Assembly (NCBI GenBank): GCA_028554645.1
Contig: JAQOOI010000062.1
Location: 372,001-436,000 of the forward strand
Direction: 5' to 3'
From: Omphalotus guepiniiformis
Lineage: Eukaryota; Basidiomycota; Agaricomycetes; Agaricales; Omphalotaceae
Length of the DNA stretch: 64,000 nucleotides
Both the position numbers and the translations under genes were made by a program. The notes under the pieces were generated by a model that was not told the origin of the DNA, did no database searches, and saw only the letters and a list, made by a program, of their open reading frames with translations. Positions 41,744-54,241 of the stretch are shown one piece after another. Each line of letters opens with the position of its first letter. The stretch's first letter is position 1.

Positions 41744-43845
41744 TCAATGCGACAGCGCGCTCGAATACTGAGCATCAAAGATAGGATCGTTGAATGCACC
41801 GCCATATCCAAAAGCCTCGTCCAATTCATGTTCCACGACTTCAGCATCGCTATCCAGTGACCCATCTTCAGCCTGAACGTCGGAAGTGCCGTACAATCGG
41901 ACGACAACACCTGTCGAGTTGGCAGCGGAGGCAAGTCCGGAAAGAGCTTCGGAGGTTTTGTCGTAAAGAGAGGACGTCGGAGCATTATCAGATGCCGATG
42001 AAGAGCAGCCTTCGAAAAGACTTTGTTTAGTGTCGGTTGGTATGTCTCGGCTGTTGCCTTCAAGGTAGATATCCAACTGCTTGAGACCGCATGCCCTGCC
42101 CAACGAGCGATTATTGACAAGGTCCCGCACGATATATTCTAGATCTTCCAAACGGAGATGACCACCTCGTATACAGAGCTGTTGGAGCTGAGGACAAGGT
42201 GCAGAGCAAAGCGGTGCCCAACCTCCTTGATTCGAGAGTGATTCGGAACGAGAGATATTCGGACAGGTCAAGTTCAAGGTCGAGGTTAGAGCGACCACAG
42301 CTATCATTGGGCTAGGCATACCGCGTATGTCAAGTGATTTGAGATGAGGAAGGGAGAGGAAGAATCTTTGGAAATCGGAAGTACGAGCTTTTAGACCTTT
42401 GAGGGTTAGTCTTTCGAGGTAAGGGAAAGGAGGTAGCGCTCGTGATCTATCAGGTTGTGATCGACTCGGGCCTGGGATAGGTGAGAGTAGTCTCCTCGAA
42501 TACTGTATATCAGATTCGTCACTTTCTTCCGTATAAGGGCCGACAAGTCCAGATGGTAAACCTTGCGCCTCCCTCAAATCCGAAACTGACTCAACCATGT
42601 CCCGAGCAGCAACATATCTCAACAAATGCGAAGCATCAACCTCCTCTACATCCGAAGGCTTAGTAGCGTCCTCAAGCGTGAGTGAACGAAGGTTTGGCGC
42701 TTCCAGCATAGAAAGAACATAACACCCATCAAGCGCTGTTCGATAGCCGAGAGTAAGCTCTTTCAAATGAGGAAGAGCAATCGGTGATAAGCGCTTGTCA
42801 AGCTTATTTGCGCCCGCACCAAGTTTCAATGGCATTTCTCCGCTTTGGTCGAAAGAGATCCCAGAACCGTTAATGATGAGCGTCTGGAGGCTTCCGCAAG
42901 AAGTCAAGATATCGCGAAATTGGGAAGCCGTCGGGCGGACGTCGAGAGAATGAGAAGAAAGTTCGAGGGTGCGGAGGACTGGTGAGTCAGTTGGTAAGAG
43001 GTCGGGTAGGGATGACCAATCTACGTGCACGCCTCGAAGAACAATGTTGCGTAAACGGGGAAGGAGGGGTATGGATCTTTTAGGGAGAGGACCGTTCGGT
43101 CTGAGGAAGAAAGGGATTTTCAAGTGTTGCGGCTGGAAGTGTGGTGAATGACTTATGTAGTCATTGCAGCGCATGAGTGTAAGAGATTCGAGGAGGGGAG
43201 CACCAAGAGTTGTTAGGGGTGCATTGAGCATTTTCAATGCTGCGTGCATGGGGGCCCATGTGTCGGTGAGGATGTCGATAGACCGCCAGCGAGATAAGTG
43301 AGGAAGGAGTAGAGCCATGACAGTCCTCATGCTATTTGAAGAGAAAGGGATTCTATAACCTGAATCATACGAGAACGATAATCTATTCGGGATTTGGGAT
43401 GTAAGACAAAGAAACTTTCTTTGTGATGTGAGTGAGAAATAACGTACTCTGGCTCCCAAAAATCCCAGTCTATATCCCGAACATCGAGAAGGATATCCAG
43501 AGGGTATTTTCTGGAGAGGGATAGATAAGATTCGATATGGGATGTTTTTAGTGTCGGTTCTTGAAAACTGGATTTATGTCTCGAGGTCTCCAAGGACCCA
43601 ACCGTGATGCAGATGCTAGTCCATAAAGCTGGAGTATTGATAGCGACCGACCTCCAATGTCTACACACGGAAGAGTAAACCAACGGTGCCTTCACACTCT
43701 CACTATTAAAAGGAGGAGTTTCCTGCAACTCCGCCTCATCATCAGATACATCCAGGTAATGCGTCCCAAGAACAAAGATATGAGAGAGGAGTTCAACAGG
43801 AAGTGAATGGATTGTACGTCCAAAGTGCATGACTCCCTTGAGCAC
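41744..43845 (-). CDS. F-box protein with leucine-rich-repeat-like C-terminus
   Basis: Two exons, 43845-43448 and 43352-41744, give 668 residues. The F-box is near the start (IHSLPVELLSHIFVLG) followed by VCRHWRSVAINTPALWTSI, the usual Agaricomycete arrangement. The remaining ~500 residues contain irregular Leu-rich units (LPRLRNIVLRGVHVDWSSLP, FPYLERLTLKGLKARTSDF, LPHLKSLDIRG), ending with an acidic tail. Such proteins link Skp1-Cullin ubiquitin ligases to substrates; the target is unknown. The intron acceptor at GGTTATAG was chosen because the nearer CAG acceptor leads to a stop. The start may be 43845 or the ATG five codons later. Confidence 0.75.
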
Positions 43846-44881
43846 AGACAGGACGGGATAAGCGTATAGCGCCTAATAACGGCTCCGAAAAGGCAAAGAG
43901 TAGGATGAATGGGCAAAAAAAGATGAACCCAAAGCCAACCCAACCATGTTAAGTATTGTGTTACATAGAACTCCCTTTGTTCAAGGACGGGAATGTCTCG
44001 ATCACCCTTAGCAGCCGCATGGCCCTTGATGCAATAAGATCATATCGGGTCAAGTCTCATCGACAGAATTTCTTTATTGTTATGTTGGCTCCAGAAGAAA
44101 CTGCCGGATAACAAAAAGGAGAGTGAATTGGAAACCCGAATTCTCAATTGGAGTTTCCCCTAAGAGACTAAGACGTACTGGGTTATGAGAATTAGAGGGG
44201 GTATTTCCGTGGGCCGTGGGCTCAGCATGAAGACAGTATAGTCAAAGCGACTTGTGAAAGAACACTTGAGAGCTTGAGAAGTTATCGAGTCAGGCTCGGT
44301 GTTACTTCCAAAAACATACGAACAAAGAGACTCGCAAAAGAGGATCATCAATTTGAAAGGCAACGCTATCTCAGATCTACGCATCACGTGTGAATGATGG
44401 CGGTACAACCGGCGGATTGCCTGCTGGCAGGTACTGCAAATTCAATACCGCCAGAAATACAAACGAACGTCCATAACGAGTACTCACAAACACAACTGTA
44501 CCATATGTTACACTTATTCATTCACTACCAATATTCGGAATTAAGAGTCAGGCCCAGGTGTGAAAGGGAATACAGGCATTACATTTTTCCTAAGTAATAC
44601 TCCGGGACGTTCTTCAATCTCTGTAGTGAGAAGTAGAACGACACTATCGTCAGTAAAAAAAGCAAAAGAGCGAAATACTTATACGTTGTACAAAGCATAT
44701 ATGTATACACGAGCCATGGGCTAAACGCGGAAAGGGCCCTGGGCAGTAGAGATCCGAAAACATCAAAAATACACATAAATGACGATTAACTTCAAGAGAG
44801 AACTCGACCATCGGAGAAAGATAAAATTAGGCGGAGAAATCAATACGTACGGTCCGTCCTGTGAACAGCCGGTGGTAGCAA
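43846..44881. other. Intergenic region between F-box gene and Zn2Cys6 gene
   Basis: About 1 kb. No gene recognised. It serves as the 5' side of the F-box gene and the 3' side of the transcription factor. Confidence 0.5.
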
Positions 44882-47800
44882 CTATGGTGAAGCAACCAGA
44901 CCATTAAGCTTCAGAAACGAAGGGCTACCACCGAAAGCAACATTATTGGTACCGCCGTTTGTCGGGCCATTAACATCAGAACCCGGAGGTGGCGCCTGCT
45001 GCTGTTGAGAGTGGATGTACTCTGGAGAAAACATCCCAACATCAACATTGCTCTCACCAAACATAGCCATCATATCGACAGGAGACAAATACATCTGCTC
45101 GCCCAAATCCAGACCAGTAGATCCAGATGCGTCCAAGAAAGACGAAGACGACGGCGTGGGCTGATTCTCACTTGCATTGCTACCAAACGAAGGAGTCGCG
45201 GGAGGGCCGGCATTGGAATTAGTGCTAGATGACGAATTAGGGGCAGGGAAGGTTGAAGGTTTTTGGGGTTCATTGAAAAAGTCCGAAGGCGAGAAGGCTT
45301 CCGGGCTACTGCCAGTGTGAGATGGAGAATCGCCACTCTGGCTTCCTCGGGCTATGGACGAGGTCTTCTTGCGCACAGGCCGAATCCATGCTGGCCTGTT
45401 GTTGTGTTGTGGGTTGTCCTGACGAGCGGGCTCCAGAGGAATCTGAGTGAGTCTGCATATAAAAAGCAGCAGGTAAATCCGATTAGCCTCTCGTGTAAAT
45501 TGACTGGATTAATTACTCACGTCTGCAAAACTCTTCGAGCAGATCGCCTGACCTCAGGCCACAGACATAGCGACCGCTGAATCTCCGCAAGAGGCCGACA
45601 CATGAACGCAAAGCATCAAGCCCGGGTGCTATCAACGGCTGCATCGCTTCAGATTTACAATTAAGGAGAATGGCCACCAGGGTTCGACCAGCTTGAGTCA
45701 ATTGATGTATAACATGCACACCATCTAGAGCATGTCAGAATCAGAAGGCTGAAAGCAAACGACAAAACCAAAGACATACAGTAGGTCATCAGGCCCTTTG
45801 CAGCAATTTGCATATGAGCAGCAATAATCAACAAAGCCGAATTATGAGCAGCGATCATTGCCTCTCTCTCCGCCTCAGTCTGGGTTAATTTTGGTTTCTG
45901 ATCTTCACCCTCCCCGCCACTACTCATCCTCTCCGCCACCTTCTGCGTGAACCGATGCCTATAAATCAACATCCTCACGAAATGCTCCGCACAATGCAGT
46001 CTCTGAGCCTGTGTGAGACGAATGGTATCTTCGCTCGCAAGAGTCTCGGGAGACTGCGCCCAGAACGGTGGAACACTCATATGAACTTCATCGAGTAATG
46101 ATTCTTCCTCCCTCAGCTCATTGAACCCTTTCGACTTTGTTAACACCGCCGCGGCACGCGACAAGAACGGTGAGAGCGCCTGACGAAGGGGAGGTGTATC
46201 CAAGACCGATTCCAGCACGACCATAATCCTTAACGCACAAATAAAAGCGCTCATCCGACACTCTGTCCCTGGCGGTGGGACGCCAAGTCTGTCTTTTGTG
46301 ATGTACTCGTCGTCCACAGCCGCAGGCTCGCCCACATCGCAATCCCTTAGCCGTATGATAGGCGGCCTTCCAAAGTGCGCGCCGAGCTGCTTGTCCCAGA
46401 TATACACACACCAGAACGTCCTTTTGCGTACCTCGTCTTCAATCGGATCAAATAGGTCGTAGGTGTCGGCTGACCGGTGGAGGCCCGCGTCGATAGAAAT
46501 AGTTATTGCCTCGGAAAGTAACGCCGCCGCTCGGGAAAGACGTCCGAGACCTACTGCGTATACCGCAGCGATAAGATCTGCTTGTATCGTGTATAATGTT
46601 GGTCGATCAGCGATGGGGAGAGTGCGAAGGCGTCCAAGAAGTTCAAACCACTGGGTTCCAGCAGAGATTCCGTCAGAAGGGTTCGCTCGTACGCGAGGAT
46701 CGTCCATATGTCTGGACGCTAGGCAGCAAATGGCTACAATGAAGGTAGCAAAACCTGGCTCGCCCCATTTTCGTGGATTCCCGTAATCCTGAACACAAGC
46801 AGTGAGAAAGGGTGAAAACTCAGAGGTCAAAGTTGTTACACACCGATAGAAATGTAGGAACATGGAGGAATGGTAGGATGTAGTATGATGTGGATAGATA
46901 ACACTGGACTAGGCTACGATAAGCAGAGCGGAGAATTTAACAAAGGACTTCAGAGCAAAATTCACATATACGCACCTGTCCATCAAATCCGGTGGGATTA
47001 TAGCCGTAATCATCCTCCAAAGCATTTGAGGATTGATATCAGTACGTCTTGCCGTGCGATTAGGAAACCAATCAGAGTTGGTAGCACCCGGACTCGCATT
47101 TGGCGGCGCAGTGATACCACGAGCAGCTTCTGCAGCGTCAGGCGTTCTCCTTTCAATGAGAATATCCAGCAGAGGAAGACCTGAGGTTTCCCCTTGCCAC
47201 CGCGTGTATCCTTCATCGTCAACATAGAGATACGAGGCAGAAACCGACATTTTGGATGTCTCCTCAACTAATTGATCCGTAGGGGTAGAGTTTTGATTGT
47301 ACAGACCGCCCATGAAAGACTGAAAAGCAGTCGAAGGACTTGGTTGCTGCTCATCCGGCTTGATGTCAGGCGCAAAATGAGTGGAAGGGTTGGTAAGAGG
47401 AAACACATGTAGTGACGGGGGTGGCACTCCTGAAGGAAAAGCACGAAACATGAAGGGAGAAGCGGAGCTAGTCGCAGGATCGGTATGGGGTGGATTTAAA
47501 GGATTCAAAGCAGGGTTTCCTCCAGCCGCAAAGACCGCCGGCGGAATCGCTTGTATAAGAGTCTCCAGGTGATGCATACGGTCCTCCAGTGTGGCAGTCC
47601 GTCTGAATTGATCAGCTGGAGGCTCCACTAAAAATCCCAAGTTCCGTACTTACTTTGACTTGTGAGGATGTGTCCTCTTTCCAGGTTCTTCGAATGTGCA
47701 GGCAGAATTCGCGGTAAGGCATGCCTGGCAAGGGTGTCCTTCATCACACTTGATTCTCCGGCGACTAAAGCAAACCTTTCAGATATGTTACACCCTACAT

Positions 47801-47974
47801 AAAGCTAGAGACCGTGCTCACCGACATCGGTCACACGCCCTGGATACAGCGATTTTTCAGCTACACCCATGTAAAGCATATAATCCAAACGCACCTGCTT
47901 AATTTGAAGCGTCTCTCCTTCAAGATAGACGAGCTCGGCTGCTCAGGGTTTTCAGAAGTCGTTACCGGAGGCAT
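44882..47974 (-). CDS. Zn2Cys6 transcription factor with fungal-specific middle domain
   Basis: The start is at 47974 ([15 protein letters not shown]). The binuclear cluster is split by introns but complete: C-DR-C, then six residues to [10 protein letters not shown] and LTANSA-C. The linker [16 protein letters not shown] follows directly through an intron whose acceptor is TTCAG after a CTGAT branch site. The middle homology domain includes [61 protein letters not shown] and [20 protein letters not shown]. The C-terminus is Ser/Pro/Gln-rich ([11 protein letters not shown]) and ends [11 protein letters not shown]. It is expected to act as a nuclear DNA-binding regulator; targets cannot be read from sequence. 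At least seven exons; total length roughly 900 residues. Confidence 0.8.
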
Positions 47975-48632
47975 GATGACAAGTGAGAAGAGATTATTAT
48001 GTTTATGCTTTACGACTTGGTCATAAAAGCACAAAGAGGTCTCCTGACAAACCGGTCTTTTCCGATAGGTGATCGATTATCGAATTGAAGCAGTGCTGCT
48101 CAAGCTCGATGTATCGGCCGCAAAGCTGTTGCAACTTTTTGTTCCAGTTATCGACAATTGTTCGAGTCAATTCTGACAAGAAAAATGGAAGTGATAAAGC
48201 CACAACAAGCATATCTTGCTTGGATTTGATGCAGTCTCGACCGGCCTATCCCGACCATGATCAGTTATGTAATCATTGGCATTCCGGGGTACCCCACCGC
48301 TACAAAGTAAGTACTCCAGTTAGAATTGTATTTCACATTTGCCTTTGGTATTGTAAGTAGCACTCTGTATCGACAACGAAAGATGAATGTTATGGTATGC
48401 AGAGTCCGAGGGTAATGATAAAATAATAAGATAGAATGAGAATAGTAGCAAGTTGCGAGAGAGAGAGTCGGGGGGTTCCCAAGAAAAAAGAGTGTCGGAA
48501 AGGAAATAGCGAGTAGCACGACAGTAAGATAAAACGCAAGTATGTATAAAAATGTAAAAAATCAAGGAATCAAAAACAGATATTCATCATAATACATCAC
48601 CACAATAGCCCAACGAACGAATCTATCACACT
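47975..48632. other. Intergenic region between the regulator and the flippase
   Basis: About 650 bp: promoter side of the Zn2Cys6 gene and 3' side of the flippase. Contains a GAGAGAGAG tract near 48460. No gene recognised. Confidence 0.5.
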
Positions 48633-51600
48633 CTACAACGCTCGTCCACCATCCCAAGAAATTCCACTAGCTCTCCTTTCATCGTCGTACTGAGAGTACT
48701 GTGAAAACTGCGAATACTGCGACTGCCTCACAGTATCAGCATCACCCCATTGCGGTTGCTGCCTATACGGTTGTTGACTATACGGTGATAGACTTTGGCC
48801 AAATTGATCAGGGTTATGGAAGTGCTGCTGTTGATAGTTAGGATTGTGACCGTTCCCAGAGCCAGCTGCGTCCTCGAAATAGTACTGGTCATCGGCCGTC
48901 ACATACGATGCTGCACTAGCAGACCCATCGCGCGGACCATGCCCAACGTCACTACCCAACGGTGGACTTCGCACTCTCATCTCATACGATCCCGGAGGAG
49001 GATCATGTGAAGAACTCCCAGCACTAAGTCTTCGCATCAACCCAGCAGCTTGTGACCCAGGCAACTGTAAGTTCGGCGATCGAGGCTGTGGTGGCGGAGG
49101 TGAAGAGGGCATGGGTGCCCTAGGTGTAGCAGGTATCGTCTTCACAGTAGCCATACTCGACCTCCTACTCGGCGGCGTGCTTGTTATCGTCCCATCAGGG
49201 TACTTGTACTTGGGAGACGGAAGTGGTGACGGAGGAGGGATCTCAGACGCAGAGTAATATGATGTCCGCACTGGCTCCTGCGGCGATCGTGGTGGAGGTG
49301 CCAGTTCGTCCTTTGGATAAACATCGTAATATTCCCCTATTTCATTGATCGGAGGTGTATCCAGGTACGTAGGTCTTGCAGCAGGGTAGCCAGTACCAGG
49401 ACTCGCTGTCAGAGCAGGCTCATACTGGACATTGTGGCTGGATAGTTCGGAGACGGAGCGAGCATGAGCTTCACGGAACATGGGTGCAGCTTCTAAGGTG
49501 CTAGCACTGTGATCCGCACGTGTCTTCCCGTTTCGATGTCCAATTCCAAGTTGGTCCTTCAAATTGCCCTTGACCCACGCCTCCCTGATGATGTCCTTGT
49601 CGAGAGGCAGGTATGCAGAGTTGAAGAACTTCACAAAGAATCGAGGAGCTGAAATAGATATGGGGTTAAGGGGAACGCAGAAGACAAGACGAGATGATGA
49701 CTCACCGAGCGCCACCGCAGTAGAGAATATCACCGTTGTCCAGAAAGTCAATTCACCAAAGAGAATGATAACTTCGTCTATGAAATCGCTGCTGAAGAAG
49801 AACGAATAGATGCAAATCCAAAGAAGCATGACAATAGTAGAACCGAAAACGACAATCCAGGTGATGACCGTCCAACTAGGAAGAAACACCGAAAGTTAGC
49901 ATCCCGTAAGGCTACAGCAACGAAAAAACCCACTAATTAGTACTAATTCCGACGTAGCTGTTGGCAGCAAAGATAGCAGCTACAGCAACAGTCGTGCCAA
50001 ACTCGGAGAGTGACTCGATAGTTTTTCCATTCCAGGAGACCGCAATGTCCAAAGTCCAAACCAAGTACGGGATGAAGAAGACCACTGCCGACTGGTAAAG
50101 ACCATCGGCCATGTACAGCCAGAACTTGGCACGGGTGTATTCAAGGCCACGGATACCTCGAACGTACAACTGGGGGAACGCTAAGGCAGCCTTGGCATTG
50201 ATGTCCTGATCAAAGGCTGTCGCACGAGAATTAACGTAGGGAAAGTAGAACTTTTAGGCAGAACTCACCTCCGAGGATGATGACCGGTAGTGATGTGAAT
50301 ACAAGGTTGTACAACAGGACGAAAGTGTATTGGTACAGATATGTTGCATCGAAGCTATACTCGCACGTCAATTACGCCAGCAGGTTTTGCAAAAGAAGGA
50401 AAACACACCCGTTGAAAGGAAGAAACCAGAACATTGCAAAGGTCCAAATAACGTTCTGCGACCACAATGAGCATCAAGAGTCCAAATACATCAGAGACAA
50501 ACTTACCTTGTAAAAGAAATTACTGTGCATATCCGCCACACGCTGGTATGACCAACGTCCATGAACAAGCAAAAGTTTCGTCAAGAAACGGAACTGGCCA
50601 AATGCATAATCGGCAGACATGGCTGCTTGTGAGCCCTCTAGACCGAACAAACCACAGCCGATGTTTGCCTCTTGGATCATAGCGACGTCGTTGGCACCGT
50701 CACCAATGGACAAAGTCATAGCATTTCGGCCTTCCTTGACCTGTGAGACAGTGTTAAAGTGTGTAAAACACACAACTACTTCGATTAACGTACAAGTTTG
50801 ACTGTCAGCGCTTTCTGTGCAGGTGAAACTCGACAGCAGACAACAGTTTCGCACTGAGTACCAAGATTGAGGAAAAGAGGCTTGAGCTCAGGAGTCAGAG
50901 CGTGCCGCAGTGTATCGCCATCAATGACAACAGCAAAGGACGCCTGAGCGCCTGGGACGAAACCTCTATTACGGGGATTCCATGAAGGAGGCCCGAGAAC
51001 AGAAGCAATCTTGTTGAGTCCTGCCTCTATCTGAGAACGTGCTTCTTCAGCTGAATCGGCAGATAAAATCATAAGCTCCATATCGTTCTTGAGCAAGTTG
51101 CAACTGTATCCGATTTCAATAGCCGTTTGCAATTTGTCACCTGCGAAGCGAAACTCCATGAATCATCGTCCCAAGGATGCAAGAAAGTAACATACCAGTT
51201 AGAATCCATAATTTGATTCCAGCACGATGTAAAGTCTCGATAGCCTCGGGTACGCCTTCCTGTAATTTATCTTCCAGTGCGGTAGCTCCTAAAATCAACA
51301 AAGAATGTTCGATAAGATCATTGGCCTTGTCAATCTCCTCGTCGCGATTCTCAATCGCACTAGCCGCATTGTCGTATGTCCGGGACCAGTTCAGGTATTC
51401 CTCCTCAGACAACACTCTATACGCAATACACAACGTCCGCAGACCCCCATTCGCAAACGCTTCCATATCCTTGCTCGTCTGCTCCTTCAGCTCAGGGTCA
51501 TGATCCTTCGCAAGCCTAGCGTAGATCACGCTATCCGCTCCCTTCGTATACAAAATTAGCTTTCCGTCCGGCGCTCGTACGACTACGCTCATCCGTTTCC

Positions 51601-54241
51601 TTGTTGAATTGAACTCTAGCATCTTCAAAACCGCATACTGCTCCTTCTGCCCCATCACCTCAATATTAACCCCATCCTTCGTTTTTGCCACAAAGGGGAA
51701 CCCCACATCTCTCGCCGCAGCTACCAGCGCAGCCTCATCGGGAGACTCGGCTTTATACTCCAAACGATACGGATTCTGGTCAGAATCCGGCTTGTCCGCC
51801 AAAACACTATGACAAACCGCAAGTGCACGGAAGAATGCGATGATGTGTGCGCGCTGTTTGCCTTGTCTGTCCGTCAAATCCTCAGCCAACTTGGGGGACA
51901 CAAGAGTCAACTTGTCCGGTTGAAAATACCGATTCTTGAACGAGTGTTCCATGATGTTGAGCATCTGATTCTTCAATTTGAACAACTTGCCAGCCAACTC
52001 TTCAGGGGTGAGCATATCAGCGTTCCCTTCCCGTGTAGCCGCTCCTCGCTGTGCCTCGGTGACCCCTTCCCCATACGCTACTCCATGAATAGAGCACTTC
52101 TGAAACTCCATCACGTTTTGTGTGAGGGTGCCGGTCTTGTCGGAGAACACGTATTCAATTTGCCCGAGGTCGTCTGAAATGTTCCATGTCTTGGGTGTGC
52201 AAGGAGTATCGAAAGGTTCGTAATACATGTCAGTGTCCTGCGAGATGAAGTAGGCTTGGATGGTTTTGACGATTTCAATGGAGATGTATAAGGAGATAGG
52301 GACGATATTCTGAAAGGCAATGAGACAGGATCTGTCACATAAAACAAATTGGGTTAAAATCAAGACAGCACATAGAGAGAAGAGCATGCGCACCCGAAAG
52401 TGATAATGGCATTGAGAACGTGAGACGAGGTTGCATCGACACCGATCTCGAAGAATTCGGCGCTCGTACCCGTTTTCGCATCTTGAACACCATTAAGAAT
52501 GGCAGCGATGGTACACATGAGAACAAGGATAACAAAATTGACAATAACGTTGAAGTTTGTCTCTCTCTCGATCTTGCTTCGCTTCGACGGAGTTTCACCG
52601 CCGTTCAGCATGATCTTCGTATCAGCTCCAGTGAACACGACCAAACCAACAATCCACTTCGTGTTCCGTATCGCGCAACCTCGGAGAAGGAGTTCGTTGA
52701 TAGTAACAGGTTCTTGTTTCCTTTCACCATTTACAGTGTCCTTGTAGCGAAGGACACCATGATACACGTAGAGATTCTGGTGAGGGGGCTCGGAGTCGAG
52801 GTAGAACGATGATCGCTCGATATCTTCTTCAGTAGAAATGCTCATGGTAGCTTTGAGCGCCTTTCGGGGTTTGAGATTCGTCTCTCCATCCAAGTTCTTG
52901 GTCTCCAAGTAGCACATGCCATCCGGATCTGATGTCGCCAGTACAACAACGTCAGCAGGAACCTGTTCGTTATCCCTCAAAAGCACAATATCTCCAACCT
53001 CCAGCTTCTTCCATAAAGTTCTCTCCCATTTGGCCGATCCAGCTGCACGTTTCTTCCAATCAATAACGCCAAGATTCGAGCGGGAGTACTCGCTCTGGGC
53101 GTAACTGGACATTGATTGGCCAATCCGCGTCGAGCTTTCAGATAGTGGTGTGGTAGCCGGCATCTCTCCGGGAGGGTAACTATGCAGATCAATACTGTTA
53201 ATATCTTCCAACCGTCTTCCTCCGGCACCACGGGGGGTGAGATCAAAACTACTTGTTGAGTAGTTGCCACGGTCCGTTAGAGCGCTGTCTGTAATTTGGC
53301 TACGACCAAGCATATCCCGTATTCCATCCCCTGCGTCACTCGCTTCCTTCTCTCTGAGTTTGCGTACACCCTTCGTGACCTTGCCAGGAGGGGCGACACC
53401 AAACATCTTCTCCCACCAAGCGCGAGGATCCTTTGGTTGATTAGCGTTTCGCCATGATCCTCCCAAACGTGTAACTGCTGAGGTGTTGACTTGTTCGTCA
53501 AGTGTCGCACGGCGATAATCTTCCACGGCGTCTTTGAGAGCGGTAACGGTAAGGATGAACGCGAGCGGCAATACAGCTATTGCTCCGGATGCAGCATCGA
53601 AGATAGGGAATACTGGGCACGAATAAGATCAAATATCAGCGTGTATTTCGATGTTTCGAAATAGGTGAAATTACTTACGTTGTAAGATGACAAGAGTAAG
53701 GAAGAACAAATTTGCAACGCTGCGCATATTTTTAGTACGTAGAGTCTGGCGTTGGTAATACTAGGCCACTCACGCGACGAAATTGTTCAAAGAGATTCTT
53801 TGGAATAAAAGTTATGATAGTGTACTCTGCCACGATATCAGCCAAGGACAACATCCAACTATGAACAGGGCACTTACTTGTTGTCCGAACTTTGTTTCGT
53901 TCATACCGAGCAATAGGATCACCGCTTTGATCCACCTCAGCATGGGACAAAGGATGATTGACATAGACATTTCTCCTGACACCAGGAACCTCAGTCGTCC
54001 CACCGACTTCCGCAGCACCAGGCAAGGACTCAGCCCGCCTCTTCTCAGAATGACCCCTTCCAAAAAGACCACGACGTCTACGCTTTTTCCTTCTCTCTGC
54101 CTTCTGTTCAGAGCGAATAGATTCATTTATAGCCGATGCCGCTGTCCTGACTGTCCTCAGTCGAAGCTCAGGATCAATAGTGTCGTCCTCTTCATCACTG
54201 TCTGTGGTCCTGGAGGTCGTGGAGCGCTTTAGAAAGGACAT
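48633..54241 (-). CDS. DNF1: P4-type ATPase, phospholipid flippase (Dnf1/Dnf2-like)
   Basis: The start at 54241 ([15 protein letters not shown]) opens a basic cytosolic N-terminus. Features in order: [20 protein letters not shown] (first helix), NLDGETNLK (actuator domain), [20 protein letters not shown], the flippase motif PISLYISIE, phosphorylation site [24 protein letters not shown] (nucleotide domain), [20 protein letters not shown] (hinge), and the last helices with [17 protein letters not shown] long Ser/Pro/Gln tail ends [16 protein letters not shown] ... [10 protein letters not shown]. Signature residues are intact. Dnf1/Dnf2-type pumps move phosphatidylcholine/-ethanolamine to the cytosolic leaflet of plasma and endosomal membranes. 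The sub-family call rests on the [15 protein letters not shown] and [17 protein letters not shown] context. Multi-exon, about 1,350 residues. Confidence 0.85.

Noticed and set aside
53783..54232. 149-codon plus-strand frame at the flippase 5' end
   Set aside because: Antisense to the flippase first exons, no recognised motifs.
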